A stretch of DNA of 64,000 nucleotides, from NCBI GenBank assembly GCA_964017145.1, contig OZ024840.1, positions 4,092,001-4,156,000 on the forward strand, given 5' to 3'. The notes below the pieces were generated by a model, which made no database searches, was not told where the DNA came from, and was given only the letters and a program-made list of their open reading frames with translations. This DNA is from Agrocybe praecox (lineage: Eukaryota; Basidiomycota; Agaricomycetes; Agaricales; Agrocybaceae). The position numbers and the translations under genes were made by a program. Below are positions 10,576-22,842 of this stretch, piece by piece; the first letter of the stretch is position 1, and the number at the start of each line of letters is the position of its first letter.

Positions 10576-13500
10576 ATGGTCGATCTTTGCTACCTTCAGT
10601 TTCGTGCTCTCGTGTGGAAAAATTGGATCGTCTTGTCGAGGAACTGGGCCGTAAGAGTTATGTGCTCTACATTAACTTATGTGTCTGACGGTTTTAGCAC
10701 AGACGTCTATCCTACGATGCATTATTTTGCCTGTGGCGTATGGATTTTTTCTCGCATATGCGCAAGCATTTTTTCATCGACTCAATAACGTACCGCTTTC
10801 CTCAAACTTCTTAGCCTTTTCTGTGCTACACGCTGACAATACCTCATAGTTCGGCATGGGAAGCCCTGAACCTATCCGTTCTTTACAGAAGCAGTTCGAC
10901 GGCAAGACTATCTTTTACTGGGCTGATGGAACTGATGGAACTGGCAACCCGACTCCCTCGCAGATAATGTCTCAGGTTACATCTGGCTTCACCCCCGCAC
11001 AACTCAGATCGGTGAAGCAGTTGGAAAAACCCACGGACATTCCATTACATTGCCCTCAAAATTTCGATGGAGTTTCTCCGTGTTTCTTTGGCGTCGGGTT
11101 CAGTAACGGTATCAGAAATGACATTGCCCCTTTTTTCACCGAGAACGTGGCGAACTACACTATATACGCGGACAATCATCTATCATTCGTTGATCCCAGA
11201 CACCACACCAGCGACTTTGAAAAGAGGATTTTACCCCTGCAATGGTCGATCGATAAGGTGGGATCATCGTGGTCGCTGCTCTTTGAAACAAAACTAACAA
11301 AAATAATTTGAGTAGGCTATTATAGAATTAAGGACCGGTATTGCTCAGAAAACGCCCTTAGAATGGGCATACACAATCCTTACGAATGAAGATCAGAAAA
11401 CGGGTATACGTCTTAGTACGCGGTAGCCTCATGATTTTGCGAGGTTAGTTGCTTATACCGTTGAATAGGTTATGTTCGCGGGATACGAGAAATTATCTGT
11501 TTGGCATTGTAAGTGGGTACCTTGTATTTATTCGCAGCAAAACTGAATTAAAGCCTGAATTTCCCACAAAGCCTCCTCACATTTGTTGGCATATCGTACC
11601 AGATCCCAGGAGCAGTCGCGAATGAACGGGACTTACTCATAACCGCTCACATGAAGGCCATGGGTCTTCTTGACTCTGCAAGATTTCTGTACGTGAATTT
11701 TGTCCCGTTGTAAACGTGTTAATCCTAAGTATCGCAAAGATCGTGGTACATAAGTATCTCACTCACTTACCTCCCTTCCTGGATAATTGTCGCTCTTGTG
11801 TGGAAATTCGTCATATTCACGAACACCAGTGCCTTTCTCATGATTGCCCTTCATGTCCTTTTGGGACTGGTACTCGGCGGTTGGTCGTTTATCGTATCAG
11901 CCCCCTTTTCCGGCAGTGCACAGCTAGCTGCGATCCTATCCACCCTCTTGGCTGTTCTCTTATCCATCGTCGGCCTACTCGTCAACATATCAGCAACATG
12001 GGCTTTGTTCGGAATTTCCATCATGTTCCCACCTACATTTTATATTTTTGCATTGAGGGCAATTTGCGGATACGAAAATAACCGTTCACTTTTGAATGTT
12101 CTGCAAGGTGATCCAGATACTGGGATTATAATTTTACCTTTAATTTGCGCCGGAGTGGTAAGTGTATGTTTGATATTTGGAGAATTGCTCGCTGATGCGG
12201 TGTGTTATGCAGGTGAATATATTTCTCTGGCCGTATGTTGCACTTCTACTAGAGGCATATTTGCATGATGCGCAAGCACCAAAATGGAATACGAGGCTTC
12301 ACGCCTTTTGGCGGAAAGAGCAGCCAAGCGTGCATGAGAAGACAGAAACCATGTCAACTTTGATACCGGATAACACAGCAATTTCAATTCGCGATCTTAC
12401 GAAAATTTATCAAGCATCTAAATTCAACTCTGGGCATGACGTCACAGCTGTTATGAATCTCAGCATCGATGTTCCGAAGAGTGGAATATTCGTGTTACTT
12501 GGGTCGAATGGGTGAGCCTTGACCATTGTTCTTTCAATTTCCGTGTTTCCAATCTAAGATCTCTTCGTCAGGGCTGGAAAATCAACGACGCTATCCATTG
12601 TGGCAGGTTTGTCAAGCAGGACTGGAGGATCTATCGCGTTTGAGGGTGGACACTCTAAACCTCCTCGAGGTGTTTTGGGAATCGTCCCGCAAAAGAATGT
12701 CTTTTTCCCGGAGCTGACCTGCATGCAAAACCTTCAGGTCTGGAAGGCAGTAAAGTGGTCCCAACTGTCACCTGCAGATGAAGATCTCGAGCAACTTTTG
12801 CGAGACTGCGATTTGGAAAAGAAGGCATATTCGAATGCGGGATCATTGTCTGGAGGTCAGAAACGTAAATTGCAACTTGCGATTGGCTTGCTTGGCGGAT
12901 CTAAAAGTAATTAATTCTTCTAATTACTACTCCCTGCATCCTGATCATTTTTTCGATCAATAGTCGTTCTTGTCGACGAATGTACTTCAGGCGTTGATCC
13001 TTTGAGCAGAAGATCTCTCTGGAAAACCCTAACAGGCGTTCGGAAAGATCGTACGATTGTTTTTACGACACACGTTAGTCCGTATGTTTAAGGCTTGGTG
13101 TTCAACCACTTATGAAAGGCATAGTTTCTCGATGAAGCCGACCTACTCGCAGATCATGTATCCATCCTTGCACCACCTGGCAGGGTCGTGGCATCGGGCA
13201 CGCCTGTCTCCTTGAAACAACAATTTGGTAAAGGGTATACCGTTCAAGTCTGTCGCACAGGAAATTTGAAAGGGACAAGCTATCTTGCTTCGGAAGATGA
13301 CCTCCTATATGCGATTCGGCGCATTCTCCCTCAAGCAGACGTCTCGGTCGCGTCGTCCTCTGTAACCTGCTATCACTTGAAAACAAGAGATAATAGGTCC
13401 ATAAATCAAGTCCTTGTCCTGCTTGATTCACAAAGGTCATCCGGCCGGATTGCATCCTACGATCTTGTGGGAACGACCATGGAGGATGTTTTCTTGGAAT

Positions 13501-16350
13501 TAATGAAAGAAAAAGAAAAGGTGATCGACAATCAGCGAAAAGCTTCTTACGGAAGTTTTGAGACCAGGGTTGACGACTTGGAATTTTTGGATAGACTATC
13601 CACGGATTTACCTATAGGAAGACCTGTTTCTGTCCTCACCCAAGCGATGACGGTCTTTCACAAACGTCTTATGATTTTCCGTCGGAGTTGGCTTGCTATC
13701 CTTCTTGGTATTGTTGTGGTAATTGCTGCATCCTGTGTACCCCTCGTTTTCATCGACGACCATCAACAAGCTTGCACTCCGCAACTTCGAGACAATCCGA
13801 TCGGGGTTCCACTTTATCTTCCATTCTCCCCCTTTGCGAGGTCGAACCTGCCTGAAGAAGGACCTCCACCGAGCATTTATGTCTCTCCACCCGAGGCCTT
13901 GTCGACGTTGGGTGGCACCACAGACCGTTTGAATACCACAAGCTTTCAAGACAATACTACGTTTGTGGACGCTGTCTCTCGAAATTACCGCGAGTTAACG
14001 GTCGGAGGCGTTTCTGTGAATGGATCTACTGGAGAATCTCTAATTGCTTGGGAAGCTGGCCCGCCTGGGTTAAGAGGCTTGACTATGCTCAATTTAGCAT
14101 CGAATATCTTGTTCAACGAAGCCCTGGACCTGTCTCGTCAGGAAGAAGACACACCTAGCCTCATCCAAGCCAGTTATGCTACCTTCACACAAATGGCGGC
14201 ATCGACGCTCGTTTATTTGAAATTCACCTTCTTTTTCGGTGGTATAATGGTAGGCCATATTTGCATACTTTCTCTTGCAGATACTCAATCTAAAAGCTTA
14301 GGCTGTGTACCCTGCGATTGCTGCAATATATGTTTCTAGAGAGCGTTGCTCCTCTATTCAAGCCATGCAATTCTCTAATGGCATGTCAAGCCCTGCCGGC
14401 CTGTGGTTGGGTCACCTCATGTTCGACATCATTCCGTTCTCTGTGTTATCCTCTATTATAATCACGATATTCTCTGTGGCATCTCATCAGTTTAATGGGC
14501 TTGAATTCATGGTCAGCACCTTTTCAAATGTAGAAAATACGGACCACTCATCATTGATACAAATTTCAGTGGTGTGTCCTCTTCTTATATGGGGTCTCAT
14601 CCACTCTTTTTGCGTATTGTGTTTCACTTTTGGCACCTTCTCCTCTGGCGGCATTCGCAATTGTCGCAGGCTATCAATTTATTACATATGTTGTGAGTTA
14701 CGACAACATTTACAAACATTTCGTTCTTTAATATTTTTATAGCTATACATAACGTCGTACATGGCTGTTTTCACCTTTGCTCCCATCACCTCATTCGACC
14801 ACTTCTCTACTATCATTCATTTCTTTATCTCTCTAATTTCACCGGTCGCAAGTCTTGTGAGCGTGTTCCCACTTCATATAAAGATATAAGGCTTAATGTC
14901 ACTTTTTAGATTCGGGCTGTTTTGGTTTCAGTAAATTTATTTTCTCTCGCATGTGATGGGACGAGCCTCGCCGACACCACATCCCTCCTTTCAATAAAAA
15001 AGTTTGGTGGACCCATGTTATATCTTGTCTTATATGCCGCTGTTCTTTTTGCAGTGCTTATTCTTGCAGGTCCGGGTTCAAGGAACAAATATATCCAGAA
15101 AGCAATTGTTTCCCCAAAGGAACCGGTATCATCCGAAGAGGATGCGGCTGGAGACGTAGTGCTTTCTGCATCCTCCGATCTCTTGCGTGTGGTGGACCTT
15201 TCTAAATCTTTCAAAGGGAATAAGGTGGCGGATGGTATCAATATTAGCGTCGCAAAAGGTTCTATTTTCGCGCTTCTAGGACCAAACGGCGCCGGGAAAA
15301 CAACGACATTTAATATCATTCGTTGAGTCGCACTCCTTGTCTTCTTTTTTCCGACCCCGCTAATGACCAGTTTTAGGAGGTGATATTAGGGCAGATGCCG
15401 GCGATGTTTTTATCGAAAGTCACTCGATACTGCTCCGTCCTCGATTAGCTCGTTCTGCTCTGGGTGTTTGCCCACAGTTTAGTGCCATCGATTCCCAATT
15501 GACCGTCAAGCAACATCTATACATCTATGCACGACTGAAAGGGCTGAACAAGGGCGAGGAAGTAGAGAGCTCTGTCCAAATGGTCCTAGAGGCGACTTCG
15601 TTGTCCTATTATGCGGAAAGATTGGCCAGGCAGCTTTCAGGAGGAAATCAGCGAAAACTCGCACTTGCCATAGCTCTCCTAGGAAATCCTTCTGTTTTGT
15701 TGATCGACGAGTTTTCAAGTGGGGTTGACCCAAAAATGAAGCGAGAAATGTGGGAGACGCTTCGCAAGGTTTCCGTGGGCAAGGCTATTGTCATTACGAC
15801 TCGTAAGCCGTTTCTTCTATGCATGAGCCTGCATCGTTGACCTATTTCTATAGATTCGATGGAAGAAGCTTCTGCATTGGCGACATGCGTTGGCATCCTT
15901 TCAAAACGCATACTGGGTACATCTAGATGACATGCAAATTTTTTGATGTACGTTGCTCATGATCCATTTCTTCAAGCTATGGGCACAGTCGAAGCGCTTT
16001 CTGCTCGGTATTCAAATTACGAAGTCCATTTCTCGTGCCGAGACAGAGAGGATATCGTCAAAGCTCGTAGTTTAATGAGCCACATTCCTGGCTCTTGGAT
16101 GGTGGAGGATCTAGCGACGCGTTTCGAAGTGCCTGTCGATTCAGGTCCAGGCAGTGGATTCTCACTCGCAAAACTGTTCGAAACATTATGCAACCATGGC
16201 GATTTCACAGAATACACCGTTGAGAAGGCCTCTTTGGAAAGTATATTTTTGAAGGTAATGCAAGAGGAGGGTTTGGATGAGGAACGAGCTGGAAGAATTA
16301 ACATTGTCGACGGGATACCGTGGTGGAAAAAAATGCAGAGTCTATGCTGA
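10576..16350 (+). CDS. ABCA-type full-length ABC transporter
   Basis: Predicted lipid or sterol exporter of the ABCA subfamily, 1606 aa in 18 exons: join(10576..10650,10703..10789,10850..11257,11316..11415,11469..11508,11572..11688,11755..12157,12213..12511,12572..12906,12964..13073,13125..14249,14302..14511,14570..14692,14743..14856,14910..15321,15377..15802,15854..15916,15977..16350); total 4821 nt and all phases close. Architecture: a first membrane helix (about 26-49), a long extracytoplasmic loop, a helix bundle, NBD1 with Walker A GSNGAGKSTT (about 507), signature LSGGQKRKL (about 603) and Walker B LVDECTSG; then a second TMD with another large loop, and NBD2 with Walker [11 protein letters not shown] (about 1306), signature [16 protein letters not shown] and the H-loop THSMEEA. 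Intron 15 has a weak donor (gttgag). Paralogue of the partial gene at the left edge, sharing exon lengths in the C-terminal half. Confidence 0.93.
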
Positions 16351-16473
16351 TTTTAGGCCTGTGTATGTATATTGTTATTTCGATTATTGTGCGACTCCTT
16401 GCTTTTGTGTCACCTTCGTAATGTGTTCGAAATTTGTTTGCTTTGTATTGCTTTGTATTACTTTCAAAATTTC

Positions 16474-17339
16474 TCATCCACTTTCGTCTTGGGCAAACGC
16501 TTCTTCTGCAGACCGAGCGTCGTCCATCGCAGGTAATATTGATTCGATTGTTTCAGGAGGGAACATTTCATCCGACAGAGACAGTAATTTATCGAGTCGG
16601 GGCCGTTCAAGGGCACGGATTTTGTCAATGGTGTCAAACGCCGAGTCTCGCCAAAGAAATGAAGCGAAAAGGTATTCATCCTCTGCTGTTGAAATTTGGA
16701 TAGCATTGGGGATAATCAAAGCCGTGTTTCTTTTCTCGACGCTCACGATATCGGCCATTGGGAATGAGACCTGCAATAATTTAGTTGAGTAAAACTGGTT
16801 AACTTTTGGTTTTCGAAATGCACAGTGAGGCCTCAGAGAGCTGAGAATCGCGCATATATATATGCACCTCTTTTGTATTTGAATGAAGAGGGATTGATTT
16901 ATGAACGGAGATGATAACTCACATTAGTGACCCACCCGAAGATATTTGAATAGAAAGAGACGTGATGGACGGATATGTACATGCGGCCATGAAGCAATAT
17001 CTGTTTACTGAGAGCACAGCCGTGTTCTGGAGGGCGTCTCGAGATGATCAGCCACCTAAATTCCGGTTAAGAAAGTAGTCAACTGGCGATACCTTCAATA
17101 AGATGGTCTGTAGGAGGTACTTGGGGGAATAACTTGTGAAAATCTTCATTTCTCCTGCTATTCGCTGCCGCAAAGGCGTCGGCTAGTGCTGTCTTGTCCT
17201 CCAGTGTTGAATCGACGCTTCGAGTCGTCGAGTCGTCGTAGATAGTCTCATCCGTCTCATCCGTCGTCGACCAAGCATTAGAATACAGCTCTGAAGCTCC
17301 TTCGTCTGCACTTGGCATTTGCTCTCGGAGATGATCCAT
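16474..17339 (-). CDS. Short GRAM-domain-only protein
   Basis: Model: complement(join(16474..16770,16923..17026,17093..17339)), 215 aa, phases 1 then 0. The N-terminal 80 residues are acidic and probably disordered, ending in the conserved lead-in NSRRNEDFHKLFPQVP. The GRAM core follows across exons 2-3: HGCALSKQILLHGRMYIS, then NIFGWVTN, then IPNAIQIS and FASFLWRD. The middle exon is 104 nt, exactly as in the GRAM-VASt gene at 18061. Unlike the two longer paralogues in the window it has no VASt (sterol-binding) domain and no membrane anchor; it ends soon after GRAM in an acidic tail. GRAM domains bind membranes or phosphoinositides, so a stand-alone membrane sensor, or a truncated relic still under coding constraint, are both possible. 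Convergent with the ABC gene, 123 bp apart. Confidence 0.78.
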
Positions 17340-18060
17340 GTCTCTTGCTGTCGTATTGAGAGATATGTAAGAACGTAAGAGGACTTATCGGCTATGTAGC
17401 AGGACTCACTGATAAGGATCAGGATCAACACAGGCACAGCCTATGCAGGAAGCATCAACGTCTATATTTGCCTTGTCAACTTGTACCCCACGACTTGAAG
17501 TTCGAATTATGATAAGCCGACAAGTTCCTAATAGCACGGCACGTACAAAAAAAAACTAGTTTTAACTTTTCCTGCTGTTTCAGTCTGGGAACGTGACATT
17601 CGGAATCGGCAGCAACAGCCTAGGGGCCTACGGCGAACCCTTGGGCCTTGACAGCGGTTATCCCATTGGCATCCCTTGAGCGCCCGTCTTTCGCATAAGT
17701 AATATGAACAGGGACAGACAGGGACGCTTATGGAAATGGTTCCGGACAACGAGGTCATTGGCATCAAAACATGATCATTCAACACGTTTTGAACAGCAGG
17801 CAGCTGGGCCAACATATAATGAGCTCTTCTTCTTACCCCACCATCATAGGCGTGTAAATTTATAGTCCCACGGCTATTTGAGGCAGTTCCCAACTGATTA
17901 CACGGTGTGTAGCATTCAGATCTTCCTGTTGTTGTTATCAGCGGCTTACATGGATCCAACTTGTCATTCCTAAGCTGTACAGGACCGCCATACGGTCTGA
18001 TACGAAACAACGACAGGCTTGACAGGAACTACCAAAATTATAAACGGCGCCCATTCGTGA
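17340..18060. promoter_or_regulatory. Divergent intergenic region between two GRAM genes
   Basis: About 720 bp separate the start codons of the GRAM-only gene (-) and the GRAM-VASt gene (+), so it must hold both promoters. A minus-strand frame of 160 codons here has Cys/Arg-rich, non-domain content and is not supported. No discrete motif could be assigned. Confidence 0.5.
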
Positions 18061-21000
18061 ATGGCGCCCAGTTTTCTCCAAAAACTCGTGAAAGTAGCTA
18101 CTCCAAACCCTTCCAACTCGACCCCCCGTGAACGAGTTTCTTCGGACGCATACCCATCGAGTAGCACTGCATCTTCCGAGAACGTTTCTCGGAGCCGAGC
18201 GTTCTCAGCTTCGGCTGTTTCTCCAACCACTCCGACCCAGTCGAGCGCTTTCAGCAGCCTCACCAGGAGAACAAGCAGCAGTGGGAGCCATCGAGACTCT
18301 GATAGTCGCATTCCGAGCATCATCACTACTTTGAGCAGCGGGGGACGAAAGCGAAGTAAATCAGGTACCAAGGATAAAGAAAAGGGGAAGAAGAAAACCG
18401 AGAGGAGTGCGAGTAGGAGTCGCGAGTCGCTAAAGCCGCAGCCGCAGCCAGGGGACCGGACAAGTTGGGGAAGTGTTGAGACGTTTGGAACGCAGCCGAA
18501 CGTGACCATCATACCACCTTCACCTTTGGTCAGGAATTCGGCTCTTGATTCAGACGACGAAGAACTGACTGGACACGAGACGACCGCTCAAGAAGAAACA
18601 CCGACAGACGAGACCGCGACACCAACTTTGCAGAATCAGTTCAAAGTATCACCAGACACACCGACAACTTCTACTACTAGTACTACTACTAGCTCGCAAA
18701 CGACAGACAAGACCATGCCTAACCTGGCCCCCACCTCTCAAGTTCGCAAGCAACCTTCCAATAAGTCTATAGGAAAGAAAGGAGTGCCTCCCCCTGAAAT
18801 CAACGTAACAACAGCTGTGGCTACGTTGGCTAATGGTGCCAGCGGAAGTGCTACGAATGGAAGCGGGAACCATATTCGGTCTGCAACTTCCCCTCCATCT
18901 GCCGACTCTGCATACGCAAGTGCTAATGAACAACCCACGAATGGATCCGTGACCATGAAACCAATAGTCGAGAGCCCAACGGACCTCAAGTTTCCTGGTG
19001 GAGACGTCAGGCAGGGTGTACCAACGACGATGGGTGGCTCAGGCAGCACAGTTACTACATCTACATCCACCGCAGGTTCAACCGCCGCATCCTCTTCGAC
19101 TGCCAATCTAGCCTTGCAACGCGAGAATACATCAGCAAGCGTACTGTCCGTCGACGGCAAGTCAAAACGCCCCTGGCGGCGGTCGACAACGCGAAAGCCG
19201 ACGGGGTTGGCAAGTGCAATTGCCGCTTCTGGCTTGGCAATGGCAAACCCAACCATGTCGGCGGCGCAGACCGCAATGACTACGTCACCTGTGCTTAGTG
19301 CGACTTCTTCCACCAGGAGCTCGGGAGACAAGGAAAAGCAGCCTTACCTCTCTCGTTCGCCTGCTGAGAGCAGTGTTAGCCAGCACAAGAAATCGAGAAG
19401 TGCAGGGGCCGGAGACTTGTCTCCTAGGTCAAGCAAGTCGCGGAAATCGAGCATTGGCTCTCCGGGAAGGAGCACTGGTCGACGGACGAGACGTGGGTCT
19501 TCTGCTGCGCACTCAGACGCGAATTCGGAATACCATACTTCGGTAAACGGGACTATGACAACGTTAAACGGAGAGGAGAATTCGGTTCGGCCAGAGTATT
19601 ATGTAGGCCTCGGAGGGGATAGTGATTCGGATGGTAGTGATGACAGTGAATCAGAGGGCAGCAGCTTGGATATTGACAAAGAAGATATACCCGTAACTGG
19701 CTTTGCAGTGGCCAGCAATAAGAGGAACGCGGATTTCCATGATTTATTCCCGAGCATACCAGAGGGTGATTATTTGATCGAGGGTTCGTTATCCATCCTG
19801 TTGCTCTTTTCCCTTGACTTTCGCCAACTAATAAGTATCAGATTATGGGTGTGCTTTACAGAGAGAAATCCTCATTCAAGGCCGGATATACATATCTGAA
19901 AATCACATTTGTTTCCACGCAAATATATTTGGATGGATTACGGACGTGAGTGGTTTATTTTTGTCGCTTTTTAAAATCATATCGCATCCTTGAATTCTCC
20001 AATGTCCTTTCAATTTGCATCGGCAGTTTCACTTCATCGTAGATAATTATGTTCCGGACCAGTAAATGTGTTCTCTTTTGTTGCAGACTGAGAAGATGTT
20101 TACTTTTCCCCCCCAAAGCAAGAGCTTTAGACAGATCTTACTTTCTTCTTGCCTTCTTGCGCGTGTATATGCTTTCTTTTTCTTCTTCCACGTCCTCGTT
20201 GACCGAGACGAAAACCGAAGTATCTGGAAACTGTCGGTCCATCTATTTATTGGCAACTTCGCGGTCATGCCCATCTATAGTACTTTCTCCGCCTTCTCCT
20301 CCACTTTCTTCTCCTCCGTCTTTTCCTGACCCTCTTCAAGAGTCGCAAAACCTTACTGACAAACTGTCTTCTACTACGCCTTCCACATTCCTATCATATG
20401 TTCAAAAACAGCTCTCACTGCCCATATATGAAATCACCTCTCTAGAAAAGAAGATGACTGCTTTCGTCATTCCCAACGCTATCCAAATCACCACGCGACA
20501 GGCCAAATATACGTTCGCCTCGTTCCTTTCCAGAGATACCACATTCGATGTAATTTACAACATCTGGCGACTTGCCAGGCCGGAAGATGGGTCCTTCATG
20601 TCAAGTGGACGTGGCTCAATGGAAGGTGCGGTTGGTACCCCTGGTGGCGGTGCTGTTGGTGCTGGAGGAGCTGTTTCTCCAGCTGGTGGTGCAATCCTAC
20701 CTGCTGCCGTCGCCAGTATTCCTGTCAGGAAAGCGACACAGTGTACCTGTGGCAAAGAAAACAAACACTACTCGGAGACTGCAATGGATGCGACCTTCCC
20801 TGGTACCCCGGAAAAGATTCATGGTCTGATGTTTGCCAGTGGATTTATCAAAGATTTCATGGCTGGTAACCAAAAATTAATGGGTGTGTAGCATTTTTCC
20901 TTCTCGTCGATGCGCGAGTTCATTTTCTGATGCTGTTTGTTTTGAAATCAAGATATCCAAATGTCTGATTGGGCTCCTGTATCCCCTGGCTCAAAACTAC

Positions 21001-22103
21001 TCACTCGGAATTTCTCCTACATTAAGCCTCTGAATGGGTCCTTGGGTCCGAAACAGACCAAGTGCGAATTGAAAGATGAAGTTGTGTTTTGTGATTTTGA
21101 TCAGTATGTGTCGACGGTGACGACAACTCGGACGCCAGATGTTCCCAGTGGAGGCGTGTTTTCTGTTAAGACCCGAACGTGCATCACTTGGGCTAGTCCG
21201 ATCAGCTCTAAGGTGTTGGTCACCACGCAGGTTGAGTGGACGGGTAGAAGTTTTATCAAAGGTTAGCTTTGATGCGTCTTGGAAGAAACGTACAAGATTG
21301 ACTTACTTGCTTGTATTATAGGCATCATCGAACGCTCTGCGATTGACGGTCAAAAGGTATACCATAATGACCTTGAAAGAGAGATGAGGACCTATATTCA
21401 AGCCCACAATGCGGAATTCTTACCGGAAGGCGTTGACGCTGCTGCGGTGGCCGAAGTTGTTCCAGAGGCTGCTGCACCAACACCCGGTGAAACTGTACCT
21501 GGAGTTGCAGAAGGAGACAAGAGCCCGACCTCGGATGAACAGAAACGACGTGAGCGTGAACGAAATGCTAAAGGCTTGCAATGGGCCTATGACACCTTCG
21601 ATGGGGCCCGACAAGTTGCGCGTCGCAGTACCAAGGGTGCACTGGAGCTTGTGCGTGATGCCTGGGATCAAAGTTCGAGCACAACCATCCTGTGGTTCGT
21701 AATCGTCATCTTGGTCATAAGTAATATATGGACGTTAATGCGTTCTGGCTCTGGGCGTGTGGAGGCCGATAAAAAGCTGGAGAGCCGAAGATCAGAAGAG
21801 AGGGAGAAGTGGGTGCAGAGTGTAGTATCGGCTTTGCATGAGGAGATTGCTGCTGCGAAACAAGGACAACAAGTACCCCCACCTGGTCAAGTTACGCCCA
21901 CCTCTGATCCCGTTGTGAAGGAGCAGTCGCCAGCAGAGGTACAAGTTCCAATCTGGGTTCCTTCAATAGAAAATTCGACGATTTTCAGTCCCGAAGATTG
22001 GCGTGAAGAGATACAAAGCCTGCTCAAGACCTTAGACACGGTCGAAGAAAGAGTCAAGGTGCTACGAGAGCGTCTGGTCGTCAGTGTAGATGCTCTAGAC
22101 TGA
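18061..22103 (+). CDS. GRAM-VASt membrane protein (Lam/Ysp2-like sterol transfer protein)
   Basis: Model: join(18061..19783,19842..19945,20412..20883,20953..21261,21322..22103), 1129 aa. Residues 1-550 are Ser/Thr-rich and low-complexity. GRAM domain about 555-660 (DFHDLFPSIP, DYGCALQREIL, NIFGWITD, VIPNAIQITT, FASFLSRD). VASt/StART-like domain about 720-900, beginning CTCGKENKHY and containing MSDWAPV, KQTKCELKDEV and RTCITWASP. One hydrophobic segment about 990-1011 (ILWFVIVILVISNIW), then a charged, probably coiled tail. Members of this family (yeast Lam/Ysp2, animal GRAMD1/Aster) sit in the ER membrane at contact sites and move sterol from the plasma membrane; that role is inferred here. 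Intron 2 is 466 bp, about eight times the local norm; the same site has a 152-bp intron in the gene at 16474 and none in the one at 32658. Confidence 0.9.
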
Positions 22104-22842
22104 ATCAACATCAAGCTTCAACTCGTGGCTGATATCAAACGGCAACCTGTAACTCCTGGACCCCCCACCTCCTTTCTAAAACCACGTTGTCCATGCCACG
22201 CTTGATGGTCCTCGTCCAGCCCTAGTCCTTCCATTCTCGCTATACACCCTCGTCGAACGTTGGTCATCAAACAACACCTATATTGGCTTTCTAACGATTT
22301 CACACTGGCATATATATCGCTTATCTTTCTGGTTTTTCTCTTTTTCTATGGGACTCTGTTGTCATCATCACTACTCTCACCCGTAGTCGGTAACCACACT
22401 CGTTTCTTCCTATCGATATCTATTTAGGCTCCGGCCACATTCTACATACCTACCACATTTGTTTGCGTACTCTTCTAACCACCAGACATCCAACGCGGCA
22501 AGCTTAATCACCGCGTTGCATTTTACTTTCTTCCCCTTCTTCTGCGCTTTAAAACATCAAATTGGATATGCCTTTCCTGTCTATTCACTTTTTCCTGGCT
22601 TTCTTCCTATTCGTTTTTTGAATACCCTGCCTACGCAAGTTACAAAAAAGTATAGATGTATATACTTACTTACGAACACTTTATGACCCCCTTTTTTTTT
22701 TTGGCCCCTTAGATATTTGCACAAGTCAATCTAAAAAATTTCAGAATGTATCGCCGGGCGCCAAACTGTAACTTCCGGGTTCAGTCTCCAAGCAGAGATT
22801 CTTGTAAGAAATATTATAAGTAGTTCTAACTTGAGGAGGTAG
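22104..22842. other. 3'-3' intergenic region
   Basis: About 740 bp between the convergent GRAM-VASt and F-box genes. Pyrimidine-rich, likely containing the GRAM-VASt 3' UTR. No gene or RNA was recognised. Confidence 0.5.

Noticed and set aside
17528..18010. 160-codon minus-strand frame between two GRAM genes
   Set aside because: Cys/Arg-rich without conserved pattern; lies in the divergent promoter region.
18649..19331. Minus-strand frames of up to 197 codons
   Set aside because: Complement of the low-complexity Ser/Thr-rich N-terminus of the GRAM-VASt gene; no domain or splice support.
20049..20411. Open frame running from 20049 into GRAM exon 3, considered as coding exon
   Set aside because: Both other GRAM proteins in the window align across the junction without it, so it is treated as intron, although an alternative start cannot be excluded.
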